A DNA stretch of 64,000 nucleotides, taken from Caecitellus pseudoparvulus. Its lineage: Eukaryota > Bigyra: Bicosoecida. A program made the position numbers and the translations under genes. Below are positions 28,350 through 39,400 of the stretch, piece by piece (position 1 is the stretch's first letter; each line of letters starts with the position of its first letter). The DNA is taken from the NCBI GenBank assembly GCA_965644315.1, contig CBFFRQ010000081.1, forward strand, positions 124,001 through 188,000, written 5' to 3'. The notes below the pieces were generated by a model. That model had not been told where the DNA came from and searched no databases. It was given only the letters and a program-made list of their open reading frames with translations.

Positions 28350-31033
28350 ATGCAGGGGGCTGGGGGTCCACCCGAGTCGCGAGCATGGAGCGAAGGGCAT
28401 CTGATGCAGCAGTTGCAGCGACTGCGAGTGGTGCAAGATCCATTGGCCTTCCAGGAGCAGCTGCGTGGCAGCTTGGAGCGTGGGGGGGGAAACGCTGATG
28501 AAACTGCGCCAGTTGGCGCTGACGCCTCCCACAGCCCGGCACCGGCGATTTCCGGCAAGCACAGCCCACACCCAGCCAGGTCCACTAGCCCATCGTGGAA
28601 GGCGATGACTTCATTGTGCGTCTGCCATCAGCTGGCGCGGCCCTGCCCTCTTCACCCTGCGTCCGCTCAACACACAGACAACGAGAGGCAGCCCGAGCGG
28701 CAGAGGCTGAGCGCCTCCTGGCCAGCATGGCGCGTTTCGAGCGACGCATGGCAAGGGCGAGGCGACGCAGGCTGGACCCGCTCTTGGCTGCCTTCCCCAC
28801 CTCAGTGCAGTGGGTGCAGTGCTCTGAACCCACCAGTATCACTCCTTGGCGTGTGCCGGTCATGGCCAGCCTGGGGCACAGCTGTGTGGGGTGGAGCCCC
28901 CTGCCACCCAGTGCTTGGAGCTTGCCTCGCAGTGTGCGCGTGCAGTTATGTGGTACGGAGGCCCAGGGGAGTGCGGGGGACACCGTGCAGCCAGCTGAAC
29001 TGCAGGGGCACAAACTGCCCGTTCTGAGTCTCAAACAAGCGCTGGCTGATGCGGAGAACCTGGAAGCCGACGCAAGTGTGAGTTTGTTAGGTGGCAGCAC
29101 CCATGGTGGCGCTGAGGAGGAGGTGGCTGAGGTCAGTCCACCCCAATCTGCCTTGCAGCCGCCACCTGAAGTTCGGCGCCGCCGAGAAACGCCCGTGCCT
29201 GAGTCAGAGCAATCTGCCTTGCCACCTGCCGAGGACGCAGTGGAGGGAGCCCAACAGGCGCAGTCAGGCACAAGTGCCATGCAGGCTCTGCACGCCCTGC
29301 GGCAGCGAGTGGGTTCGGCGGCAGAGGCGACAAACAAGCCGTCAGTGTCAACGCCGCCAACCAGTGCGACCAGCGTCAGCAGTGTGGCAGCGACGCTGCT
29401 GGGACAGGCGAGGGGGATTTTCAGTGGCAGTGCTGGCGTGAAGGTCGGGTGGGGGCAGTCCGACGCCAGTGGCGGGCTGCTGAGTGGGTTTGCGTGGGGA
29501 GCTGGGGCAACCCAGCGGCGTCCGCCACCCCGCCCCACCTCCACGCCCCAAACGCCACCCGTGCACCGTGTCAAGGCACGTGGGGGGGGCATTTCAGCAG
29601 TGGTGGAGGACTATGTTCCGGATGGCCACGCGGGCGAGGCGCTGCCCCCCCTGCACACCCCTGTGAGGGGCACTGAGTCACGGCCCCGGCGGCTGGAGGA
29701 GTCACCGCTGGTGAAGAGTCACCGCATCTCCACATCCCGCGGGGCGCCCGTGTCCGGCCCCGCCCTCATTCGTGTGCCCCTGCCAGTGGTGGTGGCGCAC
29801 GTCTCCACTCACCTGCAAGCTGGTCTGTGCGGCATTCCTGTCCCGCTGTGGCGGCGCCACGCTGAAGCGGCGTGGTTCCTGCACGTCGCATGTGTCACGC
29901 TGCGCAGCGCTGCACGGCGCATCAAGCGGGAGCTGGCGCGGCGCATGCCATGGAGCTCACCTGCACCCCTCCAGGGCGAGCCTGTCAGCGTGCGACGCAG
30001 TGACTCGGGGGCCACGTTGGCGTTTCCTGCGCGCGTTTTCACACTCGCAGCGCCACGGCTGAAACGCGGCCACTTGGCGACATTCCGCGCGCCGGCGGCT
30101 TTTGTCGGGCACGAAACGTCGTCAGAAACTGTTTCCTGCGAAGTCGGCGTCGCAGCGGGCGTGCTCGCAGCTGCGACGCGGGAGAAACAGGCCCGTCGCA
30201 GTGTGGAGCGGGCGGACGCCGCCTGCAAGTGCATCCTGCAGTGCTTGGTGGATGTGCAGGCAGTGCTGCAGCTGCTGCCGCCACCTGGCGTGACGCTGCA
30301 GCCCCTGCTGGGTGGCATTTCCCCTGCACTGGGCTTGTCTGGTTCCCACGACAGCGACGCAGGCAGCGACGCGCTGCCCAGCACACCCACTTCTGGGCGG
30401 TACGCAGCGAACCCCTTCGGCCCCCCCACACCCGGGCAGCGCCACCAAGCCAGCCCCCCGCCGCCCATCCGTGCACCACGAGGCAACCCCAGCCCCGGCA
30501 CAGTGCCGTCGTCTCCCATTTCGTGGGTGGACGTGGGCAGCCTTCCAGCCCGGCGTACCGGCACCCTGGCGACATCCGCCCCCTCCACCCTCAGTGATGA
30601 CCTCGCCGTGCCCAGCACCACCCGGCAGAGCTCCTACGAAGGCCAGGCGCCCAGTCTGAACACCGCCGCGGCGGCACTGCCTTACCCCCCCCTGCCCAAG
30701 CACGGCACGTTGGTGCTGCCACTGCCTCGCCCGTCGTACGCTGCGGCGTTGCGCCCCCCAGTGCAGTATGCTGTGCGCCTGCGCATGCGCCCCGCCAGCA
30801 CAGGTGTGCCGGTGTTCGCCCAGCAACCCGGCGAAGCAAGGGCTGAGCATTTGCGGCGCATGCTGGACTGCACAGGGGAAGCGCTGCGCACGTGCCGTCT
30901 GCCTGAGGCGGACGCGGCCTGGGCGGAATGGAACATGGCAGCGGCGCTGCTGGTGGTGAACCTGCGCACAGTGCTGCAGTCAACGGCAGAGCTGTGTCCG
31001 TGGAGCAGGCAAGGCACCACCAGCCATGCATGA
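28350..31033 (+). CDS. long, largely disordered protein, unknown
   Basis: Proposed exons are 28350-28511 and 28589-31033 (868 aa), across a 77-nt phase-0 intron (GTTGGC to ACTAG). The donor is non-consensus, so the junction is tentative, though a frame change is required and the following residues (IVEGDDFIVRLPSAG) look coding. Visible parts: an N-terminal helix with Gln/Arg, a basic helix (REAARAAEAERLLASMARFE then RRMARARRRR), long Pro/Ser/Thr-rich disordered stretches, a central folded block (LPVVVAHVSTHLQAGLCGIP through CVTLRSAARRIKREL), and a C-terminal block ending in AAALLVVNLRTVL. The last helix weakly recalls the end of UVRAG/ATG14-type proteins; no assignment is made. The stop is 25 bp from that of the convergent gene. 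Confidence 0.55.
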
Positions 31034-31058
31034 ATTTAAGCCTGTCGCGTCGGCGCAC

Positions 31059-33060
31059 TCAAAAGTGCACCTTGCACATTGCACGAATGGCCGCCAACCG
31101 TTCCTGCACGCAGCCCGAGGATTGGTGTTCGAAGTGCGCCCGGCGCATGTGTTCCAGCACGCTGGCGCCATTGGACTTGATGAACTCAGTCGTCGTGTCA
31201 GAAAAGGCCATGAGCCAGAGCACCCCCAGCGCGTTCTCTGTGACGGGCAGGTTGTCGCAGAAGTGGCGCAGCGTGCGGCTCATCAGCTGCGCGCCGCCCT
31301 GCCGAGCCAGGCACCGGCGGTGCGAGCCGTGGAACGCCAGCTGCATCAGGCGTGCTGCGACGCAGCTGACGAGGTCTGCGGCGCTGCCCTCGCTGGGCAC
31401 CACATCCGCCTCCTCGCCAGGCACGACCCGGTCCAAAAGCCGCAGCAGTGGAACGGGGGAGGGGCACTTGCGCACGGCGTGCATGAGGTCAGCAGGGTCA
31501 GTGATGTTGTCCAGGAACACACCACACACGTGCCCGAGCAGCAACATTACCTTGGCGCTGTGCCTGAAGAGGTGCGTGCCCATGAGTGCCTCGACAGTGT
31601 CCATGCTCTCGCTGCGTCGGCTCAAGCACTGCACCACCTCGTGTTCGGGCTGGGGGGCTCCATCGCGCTCAGCCTCAGCCGAGCCAAGGAATGCACACAC
31701 CAAGTTGCCCTGGGGTTCAGTGGACTCTGGCAGCTCGCCGCTGGAAGGGTGCTTCAGGCAGCTCGTCATGGCTTCCAGGCCGCCCGCGTTCGCCAGAGCG
31801 ACTTTGAACTCCACACCACACCGACACCAGCAGGTGGAGCCGCGCAGGGCAACCAGGCCGAACCTCTCGACAGGGTTCGCATTCTGCAGTGCCATGGCCA
31901 GGATGTCGCCCCACTTGGCGTGCTCTGTGCAGGCTTTCAAGAGCTTGGCGCCCTGTTCTTCCGGCAGGGCTGGGCCGCTCGTGGGCCGCACGTGGTTCAG
32001 CAAGTGGTACACGAGGGTAGATGCCATAGTCACCACATCACGCGCCTCCAGATGACGGGAGGCCACATTTGCTGCGATGGTGAAGATGTCTTGGCTTGCC
32101 ATGCTGAGTGCGGTCTGGGGGGTCAGTGCCAGGTTGGAGAGAGTCACGAGGAGGTTGGACGTCGTGCGCATGTCCATCTGGTGCGCTACGACGCTCTCGA
32201 GAATGACGGCGGTGCGCCCCGCAGACCCAATGGACATCTTGTTCCCGTCGGATCGTGAGAGGCACCACAGCAGGCGTGACGACTGCCGCAGCACTGGAAG
32301 CGATTTGCTAGACTGTGAATGAGCGGTGGTAGGGTGTGGGTGGGTGTGGGCGCATCTGCGGAGCGGGGTCGCCGCTCAGCACGCACCTGCAGCAGCAACA
32401 GCAGTGCCTCTGTGACGTTGTCCCCCAAAAATTGCAGCATGGGGTCTGTGGCGTGCGGTTGACGGAGGTTGACAGCGGGTGAGGTGTGACGGGCGGCGGG
32501 CGACGCACGGTCTTTCCAGGCTGTGGAGGGTATGCTGGAGGCATGCTCCACGAGATTCGCCAGGCACTCCAGAACGGTGGAGGTGTGGGCGCCATCAGCG
32601 GCTGCTGCAGCATCGGGGATGAGGTCGCGCAGCTGCTCCGCTTTGCCTCTCCACGCGCCTCGCATCAGGCCAGAGCTTGCCGCAGCTGCTGCTGGTGACG
32701 TCGATGCAGGCTCGGCAGTGACATCTAAAGTACTGTGCTCCAAGGCACCATGTTCCAAAGCAAACTCAAGAGTGGCCTCCAGCGTCTGGTCCATGGAGTG
32801 AGTCTGCGAGTGGGGGCGACGCAGCAGGTGCGGAGATGAGCGATGGGCGAAACGCCAGCAGAAACCCTCACGGCATCGGCTTCCACAGCTTCTCTCTCGC
32901 GCGCCCGGCTCCGCAACGTGGCAATACGAGCCGCTGCAGCTCTAGCCCTCGTTCGGGCTCCGCGCTCGCCCTCGCTCCCCGAGTGAACTTGAAAGCCAAA
33001 GCTGAGTCCTCCAGCAGTTGGCGGGGTGAACTCGCCAGACCGCTGCCGAGGCACAGACAT
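31059..33060 (-). CDS. helical-repeat (armadillo-like) protein, four exons
   Basis: Minus-strand exons 33060-32872, 32803-32509, 32445-32387 and 32312-31059 give 598 aa. Introns are 68 nt (GTGAGG to TCGCAG), 63 nt (GTGCGT to CCACAG) and 74 nt (GTGCGT to TCACAG), at phases 0, 1 and 0. Residues 1-60 are Ser/Arg/Ala-rich. From exon 2 on the protein is a run of helices with ARM/HEAT-like spacing (LLVTLSNLALTPQTALSMAS, VALANAGGLEAMTSCLKHP, LMLLLGHVCGVFLDNIT-like segments), suggesting a protein-interaction scaffold. No subfamily is recognised. An alternative in-frame ATG at 33117 would add 19 residues. The 63-nt intron is stop-free and in frame, so its splicing is inferred from its canonical ends and from the conserved length of its neighbours. 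Confidence 0.68.
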
Positions 33061-33267
33061 GGCGATCGATGGCCCCAAGGCTGACGTGGGAAGCGGGCCA
33101 CAACAGAGGGGGTGCATTGCCACATTGATGGTTGGGTTCGAAATGCCCTGCGAGTGCAAGTGCTGTAAGCTGCGGCGCAGAGTGCCCTTCCAGCCTGCAC
33201 TGCTCTCAAAGCCCCGTGCAGTGAGGCAGCCCCACCCCAGCTGACCCGGCCCACTCACCCGCGCAAG

Positions 33268-34222
33268 CTAGCCCTGTTGGGACTGCTTTTCGACTCCCCT
33301 CTGCCCCTCCCCTTCACCGCCTGGCTGCAGTGGTGCCCCTGAGGCATCTGTGGTTTGCCCGGCGGGGTGGGCGATGTAGGTGTTTGGGAGAGGCACGCTG
33401 TGCGGGAAGGGCAGCTTGGCGCTGCTCTGCACCTCCTCTGTCGTGGGGGGGAAGGCCACGGTCAGCGTGCGGCACTCGCAGTTCATGAAGCGCTTCGCGG
33501 CCACCCGTTCGTCGCCGCTGGACAGCACGTGGTACAGCAGCGTCTCCAGGAAGACGCCGTGAGAAACGACAGCGATGTTCTTCTGAGGCAGGGCGCGTAG
33601 AAACTTGACGAACTGTGTGCCTCGCTCCGCGACCTCCCGCAGCGTCTCCCTCCGCTCTTCGTCGTGCCAGGTGTCTGTGCAGCGGCGGAAATTGAGACGT
33701 TTGCGTTCACCACGCCGCGCTGCCCCGGCGTCGCGGGCACGCACCAGCGTCTGTTTTGATGAGTGAAAAGTCCACTTCTGGGAAGTCTCCTTGCACTGCA
33801 CTGACTGGGCCGCGTTTGGAGGAGAAATGCACTCCGAACGCTTCCCGCACCACTTCCACAGCCAGCATGGGCAGCGGCACCGACGTGCCACTCGCCGTGT
33901 GAAGCGCTGACAAAGACGGCTGGCCATCCTGCTCGCCGAAGAGGGTGGCAGCCGTCTGCAGCGTGCGCAGCAGCGGTGACACGATGACTAGATCGAACTT
34001 CACGCCCGACTGCAGCAGGGTCTGCCGCAGATCTGCTGCTTGGGCGAGGCCGGTTTCAGTGAGCGGCGAGTCTGTCAGTCGAGGGTCAGCGAAGGAGGCC
34101 TCTGCACCTACGTCCCGTGCCGCGACATTGTGCACCGCCTCCCCGTGGCGAATGAACGACACCTGCTTTGTGCAGTCGGCCACAAACGCATAGGCGGGTG
34201 GCGCCGCCTGGCCAGCTGCCAT
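33268..34222 (-). CDS. histidine phosphatase, phosphoglycerate mutase-like
   Basis: Minus-strand exons 34222-33745 and 33674-33268 (294 aa) flank a 70-nt phase-1 intron (GTGCGT to GCACAG). The intron carries the CAATTTCCGC motif at 33684-33694, about 10 nt before the acceptor. The catalytic loop is SFIRHGEAVHN (phospho-accepting His26), followed by LTDSPLTETGLAQA and VIVSPLLRTLQTA; the second catalytic His is in VVSHGVFLETLLYHVL. This is branch 1 of the histidine phosphatase superfamily. The tail after residue ~250 is Pro/Gly/Gln-rich. The residues resemble uncharacterised plant and fungal PGM-like phosphatases more than glycolytic mutase; substrate unknown. Confidence 0.88.
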
Positions 34223-34557
34223 GGTGCCCAGCGCTCCGTCCGCAAGGGGGGGCTGAGACCTGCAGCAGGGGGGACACGGTTATCAACGCAGTCCTGTGCT
34301 GCAGTGCCGAGTGTCCGTGTGTTGTGTGTTTTTTGCACGGCGTTTTGCGAGCGCCGTGCAGTTGGGCTGCCTGCTCTGCTCGGCGCAGAAACCCAGGGGG
34401 GGGGGGGTTCGAAGAGCCCTGCCAGGGACCGTGCGTGACACAAGCACCCGAAAAGTACAACTCTCCGACCCACAGCTCACGTGCCCTCTTTGCGTTTCTT
34501 CTGCGATCTCGACACACTCCGCCAGCTTGCGGAATTCGACCTGACCACCCCGCCAAA
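34223..34557. other. divergent promoter region, 335 bp
   Basis: Separates the histidine phosphatase and peroxiredoxin starts. It includes an uninterrupted run of G residues near 34,397-34,409. No gene is recognised. Confidence 0.4.
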
Positions 34558-35309
34558 ATGCTGAGTGCTGCACGCGCTGCCGCTGCGGTGGCTGCTCGCC
34601 CGCTGGCGCCTGCCATGGCTCGTGGCATCGCTGTCGGGACGAAGATCCCCTCCGAGAGCATGAAGGTCGTCACTGGCGACGAGGTCGCCGACGCCGTCGC
34701 TTCCGAGTACTTCGCTGGCAAGAAGGTGTGTCTGGAAGCCACGTCAGTGCGAGGCACCGGCGCAGCGCACGGCTCGCCCCTCTCCCAGGTCGTGCTGGTG
34801 GGCATCCCAGGTGCATTCACAGGCACCTGTTACGGCACCCACATCCCAGACTTCGTGCAGCATGCTGACGAGATCAAGGCGAAGGTACGGAGTGTAACAC
34901 TCGAACGCAGAGACGTCCTACACACACGATCCCGCCGCTGGCACAGGGCGCGGATGCCATTGCTGTGCTGGGCGTGAATGATTTCTTCGTCATGAAGGAG
35001 TTCGCCAAGGCCCTGGGCGCAGGCGACAAGGTGTGTACTGCGTGTTCTGCACAACGCGTTGGCTCAGCGCGCCCTCAAACGAAACGCCCCCCCACCCCCT
35101 CCGCGCAGCTGTCCTTCATCGCCGACGGCAACGGTACGCTCACCGCTGCCCTGGACGCAAGCGTGGACTTTTCAGGGGCCCATTTCGGCACTCGCACGAC
35201 GCGTTTCAGCGCGGTGGTGGAGGACGGCACAGTCACTGCAGCCAACGTGGAGTCTGACCCTGGTGCTGTGGCAGCTTCCGACGCCGCCACCATCCTCAAG
35301 CAGCTGTGA
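34558..35309 (+). CDS. peroxiredoxin, Prx5 type, mitochondrial
   Basis: Exons 34558-34725, 34789-34884, 34947-35030 and 35109-35309 (182 aa) are separated by phase-0 introns of 63, 62 and 78 nt. Residues 1-22 are Ala/Arg-rich and uncharged otherwise, a mitochondrial presequence. The body is Prx5-like: VLVGIPGAFTGTCYGTHIPD with peroxidatic Cys70, VLGVNDFFVMKEFAKAL, LSFIADGNGTLTAALDAS, and FSAVVEDGTVTAANVE. It reduces hydrogen peroxide and alkyl hydroperoxides using thioredoxin or glutathione. Cys70 is the only Cys in the spliced protein, so it is a 1-Cys type, and the usual Pro of PGAFTPxC is Gly. Two introns are stop-free and in frame; family alignment supports removing both. Confidence 0.92.
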
Positions 35310-35337
35310 GGCGCAGCCACTGCCGTCGTCTTGGCTG

Positions 35338-35961
35338 TCAGAGCGCCGACGTGGCCGCGTGCAGCTCAGCCAATGCACTGTCCAGCAAGTCACTCGTGGC
35401 GCCATCAGATTCCGCAGCAGCTGGTGACGCAGCTTGCACCAGGTGCGCTGTGCTGGCGTCAAAGAGGGCTTGGGCTGCGGGCCGCAGTGTGCGAGTCGTG
35501 GAGACGACTTTGTGAACGCGGAAGGACAGCTTCACCTTGCCAACCTCTGTCACACAGGCCAGGGCTGCCCACACCATGTCGAGGCAGTCCGACGAGCAAC
35601 GGATGATGCCAAGGTGTGACACTGCATCCCACCATCGCACTGTGCACGTACATATTGGTGATGTGTGCCTCCGGGTGAAGCAGAGCGCCCGCTCGCACGA
35701 GGGATGTGCGGAAATTGATCACGCACCCTGCAGCTGCATTTGCGCCTTGCCCAGCCCAACGTTGCCGTAGTCTGTCACGATCGCATCCTGCGAGGGGGAA
35801 ACAATGAACCGTACAATATGGTAATCTTGCAGGTGTGCCACGTCCTGACGTACCTTCAAGGCAGCCCAGATCTCGTGCGATGACACAGAACCGGGTGCGA
35901 GTGCCCGACCTGGTCCGGGGTTGGCCTGCACCAGAAGGAAGCGCTGCTTCAGGCGCACCAT
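35338..35961 (-). CDS. POP5: RNase P/MRP protein subunit Pop5
   Basis: Minus-strand exons 35961-35727 and 35639-35338 (178 aa) are joined across an 87-nt phase-1 intron (GTGCGT to GCACAG) that contains CAATTTCCGCA at 35707-35717. The N-terminus MVRLKQRFLLVQ and the DYGNVGLGKAQMQLQ stretch, joined to VRWWDAVSHLGIIRCSSDCL, MVWAALACVTEVG and VHKVVSTTRTLRPAAQALFD, follow the Pop5 order. Pop5 is a core subunit of the nuclear enzymes that mature tRNA 5' ends and process pre-rRNA. The tail is Ala/Ser-rich and longer than in yeast or human. Family conservation across the junction confirms the splice. Confidence 0.88.
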
Positions 35962-36470
35962 GGCCGATGTGGAGATGAGTGGAGACAGGTGGGGGGGTGC
36001 AAGGGCAAGCGCTGTGGGTGCCTGGCCAGAGGCATCGGAGAGAAGACTGGATTGTGTGTGATGCGTCCTGCTTTCCAGGGCGCCTTGCTCACTCCAAGCG
36101 CACGTGGTGCAACGCTGCAAAATTGTATGCACCAACATCATGAACAGGGCCTGCCTCGAGCGTCAACGCAAGCATCGCGCTCAGACCTTGCCGAAGCTCC
36201 GGGTTACCTTGCTTGCCGGAGTACACCAGAGAACTCTGCGTGGGTTCCTCTTGCAGACTTCTCCACGCACAGGGGCTGTTCGTGTCCCACGTGGACCACG
36301 CTGAACCACACGTTCAGAGTGCACAGGCGGCTCCCCTCTCCTGCTGCGGCTGTGGGCGGCGTGGGTTGCCCTGTGCCGGGAATTCGGGCCGCGTTACGAG
36401 GCGCTGTCTCCGGCTGCCAGGAGTCCAACCAAGCCAGGCGACGCCTGCATCTCCTCCAAAACTCTTCGAC
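35962..36470. other. divergent promoter region, 509 bp
   Basis: Lies between the Pop5 start (-) and the giant surface protein start (+). Short frames are present on both strands but look like chance frames. No RNA gene or repeat is recognised. Confidence 0.4.
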
Positions 36471-39400
36471 ATGTTTGGTTTGATGTCCATGCAGATCCTT
36501 GCTTGCCTCGCGGCGTTTGGGGCCTCGGTGGCGCCTCGTGCGTGGTGCCGGCAGCTGCTGCGTCGCTTGCGGCCGAGCACCCTTTCTTTCCCTCCCTTCC
36601 ACAGGCGAATCCAGGGCAAACTACTTCTTTTGTACGTGTGAAGCGCACCAGTGGACAAAGGCGCTGGTCGAGGCACGCACCGCTTCTTCGCTCCACTCGC
36701 AGATGATGACACACGGTTCACGCCAAACGTGTCTGGCCTGGGGAGCAGTCTCTCCCACAGCGGGCAGCTTCTTGCTCACTCGCACATGAACTACTCCGCG
36801 GCGTATGCCGGCACAGCAGATGTAGTGCAAGCGTCGTCTCACATCCACGAGGTGCCGCACGACCACCGTGCGTGGCTGTATGATGGCCCAGGTCGTGTCG
36901 GCGACCGCCTTCTAACAGCAGCAGGTCGCACCAGCTGGGCAGTGGGGATCGGTGGCAGGGTGGTGCTGTTCCGGGCGAACTCCTCTGTCTCCCCCTCAGC
37001 TGGCGGTGTCTCACCTGTGCCCACTGTGCAGGCGCTGCAGTCCTCTGGGCTGGGCATGGAGCCGTCGTCAAGTGGCCTGTATGCAGAGGCCGTGCAAGGG
37101 TCCACGCAGCACACACTTGACGCACAGCTGGAGCTGGGTGCGCTGATCGGCGAAGATCTCGCGCCCAATGTCTCTACTGTGCGCATGCTTGACCTGGCAG
37201 CAGCGCAGGGTGGAGCAGAGGACGTCCTTGCTCACGTGTATCGGCACGTCGCAAAAGCCGAGGAAGCTGCCGCGCAGGCGCGGTCCACAGCTTGGGGTGG
37301 GCTGTACGCTGCTTCCTTTCACATTGTCCTACACAATGCTACTGCCTTGCGGGTGGTTGTGGCACTCCGCCGAGTGCCCTTCGACTTGTGTGTCGCTTCC
37401 CCCGTGCAACCGTGTCTCAACTCGACCCAGCCTGGCTTTGCTTGGCGACGCGCCTTCCTGGCCGTGAGGGACTGGGCAAGCCCGTGGGATTGGGCTGCAT
37501 CCATTGACATCGATGGCGGCGACGCGTTGGCTGTGGGCGCACCAGGTGCAAACCGCGTGGACGTTGCCACGTGCAGCCATGTTGGAGAGCTGGTGCGGCA
37601 GCATGGACTCTCTTATCCCGCGGCTGAGCAGTGGGAGTTTACCCACGTGGCACATATTCCAACTCCTGACACGTCCCCAAATTATACCGCTGTCAGTGAT
37701 GGGAGCACGTATTCTCTCAGTGGCCTGGAGCGATTTGGCGCAGTTGTGCACTTGGACGAACGATTCCTCGTCGTGGCGGCGCCGAATCACCATGGGCTGC
37801 GCAACGACTTTGACACTGAAATGACGGTCCTACAGCTGACCGGAGGCCCGAGCAAGGGGGCAGTGTATGTGTTTGATGCCCCCCAGCGGCGGTACTTCTC
37901 GCCAAAAGGTCGTGCCTTTGACTTCACAGCGCGGCGATTTGGGGGCGCCTCTCCCCTGACCCAGCTGCCCTGGGGTGCAGCAGTCTCACAAGTCTGCATT
38001 GCTGGGCAGCCTGTCGCAGCACCGAGCTCCCCTTGCACTGCCCTGGCAACTCCTTTGAGGCCAGTGTCCAGGGCTGGCGCTCCAGCTGCATCGGCCGGGC
38101 CGCTGGGCATCTCCCTTGCCGTGCTGCACTTTCGTAGCTGGAGTTTGGTGGCCGTTGGGTCTGGAGACAAGCGCGTCATCATGCTGGCACTGGGAGACGA
38201 AGATGCAGTTCTGGGGAGGCAGGACCCTGCCCGTCCTGCGACACACTGGGTGGGCTGGCTCCTGCCACAGGATGGCTCGTCTGACTTTGGAGCTGAGGTG
38301 GCAGTGGGATTGGAGCACCTGTACATCGGCTCCCCCTCAGTCACCAACGCTGGTGTGGAGGAGCAGCCGTACGCGCTACCTGCGACTGCCCTGCCAGGCC
38401 GCATGTACGTTGCGCGGAATTGTGCGCCTGGCAGAGCATGGGTGCCCGGCCAACCAGCCGGCACCTCCGCCTACTTCGGTCGCTGCGGCAACTGTCCAGC
38501 AGGCACATTCTCACACGGCGGTACCGAAAGTGCTGCGAATATGTGCCGCCCCTGCCCCACTGCGCTGCCAGCGAACGCCGTTTGGGTTCGTGGCGGCAAC
38601 TGCGACATCCAGTGCATCTCTGGCTTCCACTACTTCTTGCAAGGGTCGGTGGACACTTGCGTCACTTGCGCAGCGTTCGCTTCCGCCCAAGGCTGGTTCC
38701 TGCCCGCCAATGCCTCATGGGTCGAAGGGGGCTCATCGTGTGACTGGGCCTGTGAGCCAGGGCTGGCTCTGAATGGAAACGGCACAGCGTGTGTGGTGCA
38801 ACAGGCCCCCCTGGCGCCCCTTACCCCCCATGCCTTGGAAGTCAATGCCTCTTCAGTGCTGCTGGCAGTGTGGCTGCCAACAGTTCTGCCTCGGGGTGCA
38901 CCGTTTACTTCTCTGCGCTTGGTGCTGCATGGAAGCAGGGGTGCTGGCGAATGGCGCCGCAACGTGAGCGTGGTCATTCTTCCCCACGAAGGCCGGTCTT
39001 TGCTCCCGCAGGCAAAACACCTGGGCGGAGCTTTCACGAAGCTTTCCTCAGCGCACGTGGCAGATGAAACTGCCCGTCAGGCTGGGCGCAATGTCTCCGC
39101 CTTCACCCTCACCGGTGTGCTTCTCACTGGGCTGTCGGCTGGGACCAACTTCAGCGTCTCTGCACAAGTCAAGCGCGCCTTGACCACCTTCGGGCAGCTG
39201 TCGCCCCCTTCTCCCACTTTCAAGACCACGCCCAGGAGAGACCCGCCGGTGTGCATGCCCCCTGCTCCCCTCGCAGTGGATGCAGTGTTTTCTTCAGCGA
39301 TACTTCTGCGCTGGCACGTGGTGGCCGTCCCCGCAGACTGGCAGGCTCAAGGCTGGGCACACCCGCGGCATGTCCATCACGTCCTTGGGGACTCGGAGGA

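Noticed and set aside
31026-32258. Plus-strand frames of 375-410 codons opposite the helical-repeat gene
   Set aside because: His/Gln/Arg-rich antisense shadow; the minus strand has consistent splice phases and helical repeats.
34390-34435. Possible tRNA T-arm (GGGGTTCGAAG)
   Set aside because: The flanking bases do not form a T stem and no acceptor, D or anticodon arms could be folded around it.
36651-36702. Direct GTG start for the giant protein at 36651
   Set aside because: It would lack a signal peptide. Two canonical introns link an upstream ATG and signal sequence in phase, so this stretch is intronic.
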